Assembly (NCBI GenBank): GCA_964627055.1 | Contig: CAZVGV010000006.1 | Coordinates: 1 to 43,003 of the forward strand | Length of the DNA: 43,003 nucleotides | Direction of reading: 5' to 3' | Source: JBBTQS01 sp964627055 | Lineage (GTDB): Bacteria; Patescibacteriota; Patescibacteriia; Magasanikbacterales; JBBTQS01 | Shown here: piece after piece, positions 39,930 through 43,003 of the stretch | Position numbering within the stretch: position 1 is the first letter of the stretch | Layout of the letters: every line of letters begins with the position of its first letter | Program-made: the position numbers and the translations under genes | Notes under the pieces: model-generated | Told to the model about the DNA's origin: nothing | Database searches by the model: none | Seen by the model: the letters and a program-made list of their open reading frames with translations, nothing else

Positions 39930-40524
39930 ATGGCAAAGATTTATACGCGTACAGGCGACACAGGGGAGACAGGGCTCTATGGTTCAGGGCGTGTGAGGAA
40001 AGATGACCAACGCATGATGGCGATTGGCTCAATCGACGAGCTCAACAGCGTGCTTGGTATTGCGCGTGCGTATGTGCGGGAGGTGACGCGCAAAGAAGAG
40101 CTTGAGGCAGTTTCGAAATTGGACTATGTATTGCGTCGCATGCAGAATGAACTTTTTACGGTCGGCGCAGATCTTGCGACCGTGCACGAGCCGGCGCGTG
40201 CGAGCGTGCCACAGGTGACTGGCGAGCATGTCGCGTTCTTAGAGAAGACGATTGATGCTTTCTCGGAAGGATTGCCGGAACTCACACAATTTATCTTACC
40301 AGGGATTTCACTTATTGCAGCTCAGTTGCATCACGCACGAACCGTTGCCCGGCGTGCAGAGCGGGAAGTGATCGCGTTGCGTCGCGTGGGACCAGTCGGC
40401 GAATTTTTGGTGCCGTATCTGAATCGGTTAAGCGATGCACTCTTCACCCTNNNNNNNNNNCTTCACCCTTGCGCGGTGGATTAACAAGGAGCAGGGGTGC
40501 GATGAGTATCTTTGGGAGAAATAA
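39930..40524 (+). CDS. Cob(I)alamin adenosyltransferase, PduO type, interrupted by an assembly gap
   Basis: Transfers adenosyl from ATP to cob(I)alamin, giving the coenzyme that NrdJ needs. N-terminal KIYTRTGDTGETGLYGSGRV (ATP site), then SIDELNSVLGIARAY and QFILPGISLIAAQLHHARTV, VARRAEREVIAL, LNRLSDALF. Ten N at 40451-40460 break the frame. The nine bases before and after the N run are the same (CTTCACCCT); if one copy and the N are removed the frame is restored and the protein ends LFTLARWINKEQG plus ten more residues, the normal PduO ending, 191 aa in all. The gene is therefore intact in reality. Confidence 0.92.
40442..40469. other. Assembly gap with unmerged 9-bp overlap
   Basis: CTTCACCCT, ten N, CTTCACCCT. 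Looks like two contig ends with a short overlap that a scaffolder joined by a default N run. Confidence 0.9.
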
Positions 40525-40536
40525 ATATAAAGTTAA

Positions 40537-40566
40537 AGCCCCGGCACTCGTGAGAATGTCGGGGCT
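40537..40566 (-). terminator. Terminator oriented for minus-strand transcription
   Basis: Stem AGCCCCGGCA / TGTCGGGGCT (one G-T pair). T-rich tail (TTTAACTTTATATTT) only on the minus strand, so it implies leftward transcription from 40.6-40.9 kb, though it may also stop the adenosyltransferase mRNA. Confidence 0.75.
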
Positions 40567-40655
40567 CTGACTTCGGGGCGCGAAGCGCTCCTAGGTCATG
40601 GGTTGGGGCTCGTTACACCCCTCGCAAGCGGGTCTTCCAGCTGTCGTGCACTCGA

Positions 40656-40757
40656 TCAGCCGTGCCCGATGTTGGCCTCGTTGGTCCGCATGGCGGCGTT
40701 GAAGGTGTTGGCATCGGTGGTGGCCCAGGACGGGAAGGTCCAGTGTCGGTTCGTCAT
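40656..40757 (-). CDS. Possible 33-aa small protein
   Basis: Minus strand ATG 40757 follows AAGGAG with a 4-nt gap; the frame is MTNRHWTFPSWATTDANTFN continuing to IGHG and TGA. Nothing known. The stretch between the adenosyltransferase and tRNA-Ala (about 440 bp) has no other convincing gene. Supported only by the Shine-Dalgarno site and the downstream minus-strand terminator; a longer overlapping frame (40591-40806) is an alternative. Confidence 0.35.
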   Translation of the reverse strand: MTNRHWTFPSWATTDANTFNAAMRTNEANIGHG

Positions 40758-40937
40758 GGAGCTCCTTGCGAGCCGGTCTGCTGGTGTGGTCAGCCGGCGG
40801 ATTCACAGGTTACATCGAACGTCTGGACTCGCAACACCTGCTCGATAGCATGCGCACTGTGAGTTCGGACAGCAAAAACTGTAGCATGCTGTTATCTTTG
40901 GCGTCAAACATTCGTTGAGTTCCAGGCGTAGATACAA

Positions 40938-40963
40938 CAACACCCGGGAAAACCCAGGTGTTG
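40938..40963 (-). terminator. Hairpin just downstream of tRNA-Ala
   Basis: CAACACC-C-GGG / CCC-A-GGTGTTG with an AAAA loop, beginning 4 nt after the tRNA 3' end. No T-tract; probably a processing or termination signal. Confidence 0.6.
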
Positions 40964-40966
40964 TAT

Positions 40967-41042
40967 TGGTGGACCAGCAGGGGCTCGAACCCTGCACCTC
41001 CGCCGTGCAAAGGCGGCGCTCTACCAGATGAGCTACTGGCCC
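40967..41042 (-). tRNA. tRNA-Ala (TGC), CCA encoded
   Basis: Acceptor GGGCCAG/CTGGTCC, anticodon arm CCGCC-TTTGCAC-GGCGG (anticodon TGC), T-arm GCAGGGTTCGAGCCCCTGC, A73 followed by CCA. The G3-T70 wobble pair in the acceptor is the classical alanine identity element. Confidence 0.96.
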
Positions 41043-41175
41043 GACAAACGAGCGTACTGCCGACTGAAGGTCGAGTAGTACCGAGCGAGGAGGGGCAGTC
41101 TGGCGAAGCCAGACAGGCCCGTCTGCGACAACTGCTGCAGCTGTACGCCGACATGTTTTCCTCTCGTGCGCGACC

Positions 41176-41205
41176 ACTATACCGCAACGCACTTTGACCT
41201 GTCAA
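41176..41205 (-). promoter_or_regulatory. Strong promoter upstream of tRNA-Ala
   Basis: Minus strand TTGACA (41200-41205), 18-bp spacer, TATAGT (41176-41181). The predicted start is about 127 nt before the tRNA. Confidence 0.75.
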
Positions 41206-41217
41206 TACTTCCAAACA

Positions 41218-41246
41218 TTGATTTCCACAGGGTCGCGCGCTATTAT
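41218..41246 (+). promoter_or_regulatory. Promoter of tRNA-Leu
   Basis: TTGATT (41218-41223), 17-bp spacer, TATTAT (41241-41246), 8 nt before the tRNA 5' end. Confidence 0.75.
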
Positions 41247-41254
41247 GATCGCAC

Positions 41255-41341
41255 GCCCGGGTGGTGAAATGGTAGACACGGGGGACTTAAAATCCCTTTC
41301 TCGTTAAACCGAGAGTGCCGGTTCGAGTCCGGCCCTGGGCA
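41255..41341 (+). tRNA. tRNA-Leu (TAA), CCA not encoded
   Basis: Acceptor GCCCGGG/CCTGGGC, anticodon loop CTTAAAA (anticodon TAA), long variable arm CTCGTTAAACCGAG, T-loop GGTTCGAGTCC. The three bases after A73 are CTG. Confidence 0.95.
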
Positions 41342-41383
41342 CTGACCATTTCCGGTGGATGGTGTAGGATGCATTATAGAGCT

Positions 41384-42349
41384 ATGAAAACTGTGATTCT
41401 CGTCACTGGCTGCGCAGGATTTATCGGCAGCAATTTCGTGCGCCAGTGCCGCATTCAATTTCCAGAAATCACGATCGTTGGTATCGACGATTTGTCGACC
41501 GGACGTCGTGAGGCCATCGATCCTTCAATCATTTTTTATGAAGGATCGATTCTTGATGCTGAATTTGTGGAGAGGGTTTTTGCTGCTCACGGACCGGAGT
41601 ATGTATTTCATTTTGCAGCGCTCCCACGCATTTCATTCTCTGTACAGTTTCCTCGACAGTCGACAGAAACAAATGTGCTAGGAACGGTTACATTGCTCGA
41701 GGCAGCGCGTAGGCACGGAGTGAAGAGATTCATCTACTCCTCTTCTTCATCTGTGTATGGTGGTGCAGAAGTGTTGCCTATGCGTGAGGATACGCATCCA
41801 AGCAACCCGAAGTCTCCCTATGCTGCGCAAAAGTATGCTAGTGAGATTAATTGTCGTATCTATAGTGAGATCCACGGCATGGATACTGTGTCGCTGCGTT
41901 ATTTCACAGTGTTTGGACCTGGGCAGTTCGGTGATTCTCCGTATTCGACGGTTATTGCTGCATGGTTGGAGTCGCTCTATTTCCCGGACAAGAAGGCAGG
42001 GTTCCTTGAGGGGGATGGTGAGCAGTCTCGTGATTTTTGTTACATCGACAATGTTGTGCAGGCAAATGTGAAGGCAATGCAATCTGATCGTCGATTTGAC
42101 GGTCTGATGATGAACATTGCGTATGGACAGCAGACAAGCATGAATCAGTTGCGCACAAGACTTGAGGAACTCACAGGCAAGAAGATTCCGCTTGAACCGC
42201 GCCCAGCGCGTCCAGGGGATGTTCGCCATACCTTGGCAGATATTACTCGGGCACGAACGCTATTGGGGTATGCTCCTGAAGTAGATGTTGATGAAGGATT
42301 GCGGAGAACTGTTGCGTGGTTCGAATCCCGTAAGGGAAAGACAAATTAA
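41384..42349 (+). CDS. NAD-dependent sugar epimerase/dehydratase
   Basis: 321 aa from ATG 41384. Short-chain dehydrogenase fold with the Rossmann motif VTGCAGFIGSNFVRQ, FHFAALPRISFSVQFPRQS, catalytic SSSSSVYGG and Tyr-x3-Lys in SPYAAQKYASE, then VFGPGQ and RDFCYIDNVV. Closest in pattern to UDP-glucose/UDP-N-acetylglucosamine 4-epimerases (WbpP/GalE type), so it probably makes nucleotide sugars for the surface glycans. CATTAT lies 6 nt before the ATG, fitting a leaderless start. The next gene follows 5 nt after its stop. Confidence 0.9.
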   Translation: MKTVILVTGCAGFIGSNFVRQCRIQFPEITIVGIDDLSTGRREAIDPSIIFYEGSILDAEFVERVFAAHGPEYVFHFAALPRISFSVQFPRQSTETNVLGTVTLLEAARRHGVKRFIYSSSSSVYGGAEVLPMREDTHPSNPKSPYAAQKYASEINCRIYSEIHGMDTVSLRYFTVFGPGQFGDSPYSTVIAAWLESLYFPDKKAGFLEGDGEQSRDFCYIDNVVQANVKAMQSDRRFDGLMMNIAYGQQTSMNQLRTRLEELTGKKIPLEPRPARPGDVRHTLADITRARTLLGYAPEVDVDEGLRRTVAWFESRKGKTN

Positions 42350-42354
42350 GTGAT

Positions 42355-42870
42355 ATGGTGTACTGGCTCACTGCTGGGGTTGCTGTTGTAGCGAGCATTG
42401 CTTGGTGGATTTATTTTCGAAAGAAATATCAACGAGCATTGCTTGGACATGTAGTACTACTACCTGGAGAACGTGTGATTGCAGAATTGTCTCCTGTAGT
42501 TCTCGAGATGCAAACAGTTTTTGCTTCATCGTTTCAGCGACGCCCGCACTCTTTCGTTCGAGTGACAAATACACGAGTCATTCTTGCACAACGAACTCTG
42601 TGGAGTGGTGCAGACTCTTCACGTTTTTTGGTGCTATATGTTTTACTTCGTTCACAGGATGCGCGGGAGCCTGAAGGAGCAACTGGGGGCTTTATGGAAT
42701 TGGGATACCAAGTATATCGGGTCCAATCGTCCGCCATACGGATGGTAGGTGGTCAAGTAGAGATCCCGATTGCTGCTGGACAGGCACCAGGCGCGCCTGA
42801 GTGGGTGAGAATCAAGCATAGCGATGCAAGGAAGATTTTTCATGCGTTGACAGATACCGCAGCTTCTTGA
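42355..42870 (+). CDS. Small membrane-anchored protein of unknown function
   Basis: 171 aa. N-terminal membrane helix (VYWLTAGVAVVASIAWWIYF), then a cytoplasmic domain with LLPGERVIAELSPVVLEMQT and SFVRVTNTRVILAQRTLWSG, which resembles a PH/GRAM-like fold. Segments QVYRVQSSAIRMVGGQVEIP and WVRIKHSDARKIFHALTDT close the domain. No named family. Co-transcribed with the epimerase (5-nt gap); the tRNA-Phe promoter overlaps its end. Confidence 0.78.
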   Translation: MVYWLTAGVAVVASIAWWIYFRKKYQRALLGHVVLLPGERVIAELSPVVLEMQTVFASSFQRRPHSFVRVTNTRVILAQRTLWSGADSSRFLVLYVLLRSQDAREPEGATGGFMELGYQVYRVQSSAIRMVGGQVEIPIAAGQAPGAPEWVRIKHSDARKIFHALTDTAAS

Positions 42871-42876
42871 TAGGCT
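42847..42876 (+). promoter_or_regulatory. Promoter of tRNA-Phe, overlapping the preceding gene's end
   Basis: TTGACA (42847-42852), 18-bp spacer, TAGGCT (42871-42876). Confidence 0.6.
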
Positions 42877-42896
42877 GGTGGCACGTGTTCTTTTAC

Positions 42897-42968
42897 GCCG
42901 GGATAGCTCAGTGGTAGAGCGAAGGCCTGAAGAGCCTTGCGTCGCCAGTTCAATCCTGGCTCCCGGCA
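42897..42968 (+). tRNA. tRNA-Phe (GAA), CCA not encoded
   Basis: Acceptor GCCGGGA/TCCCGGC, D-arm GCTCAGTGGTAGAGC, anticodon arm AAGGC-CTGAAGA-GCCTT (anticodon GAA), T-arm with AGTTCAATCCT, A73 then CAG. Confidence 0.94.
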
Positions 42969-43003
42969 CAGAGAGAAAATTGAGAGTAACTGCTACGGGG
43001 TGT

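Noticed and set aside
40810..41214. Minus-strand 134-codon frame
   Set aside because: It runs straight through tRNA-Ala; at most its first part in the tRNA leader could be translated.
1..43003. Recoded UGA (glycine), as in Gracilibacteria
   Set aside because: Several conserved genes end normally at TGA (for example ruvB, xseA, the 171-aa protein), and no in-frame TGA interrupts a conserved protein except at the nitrilase frameshift.
1..43003. CRISPR array or cas genes
   Set aside because: No regularly spaced short repeats and no Cas motifs; the only strong repeats are the two 104-bp modules.

Overview
The window looks like a chromosomal segment from a Patescibacteria (CPR, Parcubacteria-like) bacterium with roughly balanced GC. 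The reasons are: five tandem T4SS-type pilins, a CxxC-x17-CxxC zinc-ribbon protein, the small membrane family once labelled 'LigA', very tight gene packing, a class II (B12-dependent) ribonucleotide reductase beside a cobalamin adenosyltransferase, and housekeeping genes scattered as small independent units. TGA serves as an ordinary stop, so the recoded-UGA lineages are excluded. The lineage is inferred from gene families, not from a marker tree. No integrase, transposase, phage module or CRISPR array is visible.

Layout. 1-1.5 kb: the end of an ion-transporter gene and a small membrane protein. 1.6-6.7 kb (minus strand): galU, an orphan solute-binding lipoprotein, five VirB2-like pilins and tRNA-His. 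6.8-9 kb: NUDIX hydrolase, SIMPL protein and an autoregulated MerR/TipAS regulator. 9.1-12.8 kb (minus): xseA-xseB-hypothetical-metalloprotease operon, then a VOC protein with a small membrane protein. 12.9-21.9 kb: unrecognised single genes mixed with YvlD-like, NUDIX, zinc ribbon, engB, lipoprotein, lexA, hydrolase, DUF305, SulP and DUF1993. 22-25.6 kb: two nitrilase paralogues (one frameshifted) flanking a small orphan gene and ddl. 25.6-28.6 kb: MOSC, an orphan gene, a SMUG-like glycosylase, DUF2200, PhnB-like protein and tRNA-Ser. 28.6-34.1 kb: a surface polysaccharide block (O-antigen ligase, flippase, SpoIID/Ig-like protein) with two nearly identical 104-bp promoter/leader modules. 34.2-36 kb: ruvB operon. 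36.1-40.5 kb: NrdR-box-controlled nrdJ and the adenosyltransferase, which carries an assembly gap. 40.6-43 kb: tRNA-Ala, tRNA-Leu, a sugar epimerase, a small membrane protein and tRNA-Phe.

How the genes work together. nrdJ needs adenosylcobalamin, and the adjacent adenosyltransferase makes it from cobalamin. galU, O-antigen ligase, flippase and the epimerase serve cell-surface glycans. lexA, ruvB, xseAB and the SMUG-like protein serve DNA repair. The pilins and the solute-binding lipoprotein suggest uptake or secretion at the cell surface by an organism that probably depends on others.

The most unusual signals are regulatory. (1) A duplicated 104-bp module contains two interlocked divergent promoters and a hairpin followed by a T-rich tract; the two copies differ only in the hairpin loop. 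(2) Many genes have a -10 box about 6 nt before the ATG, as expected for leaderless mRNAs, while a set of unrecognised genes instead have Shine-Dalgarno sites and untranslated leaders. (3) Terminator arms are reused as the -35 element of the next promoter.
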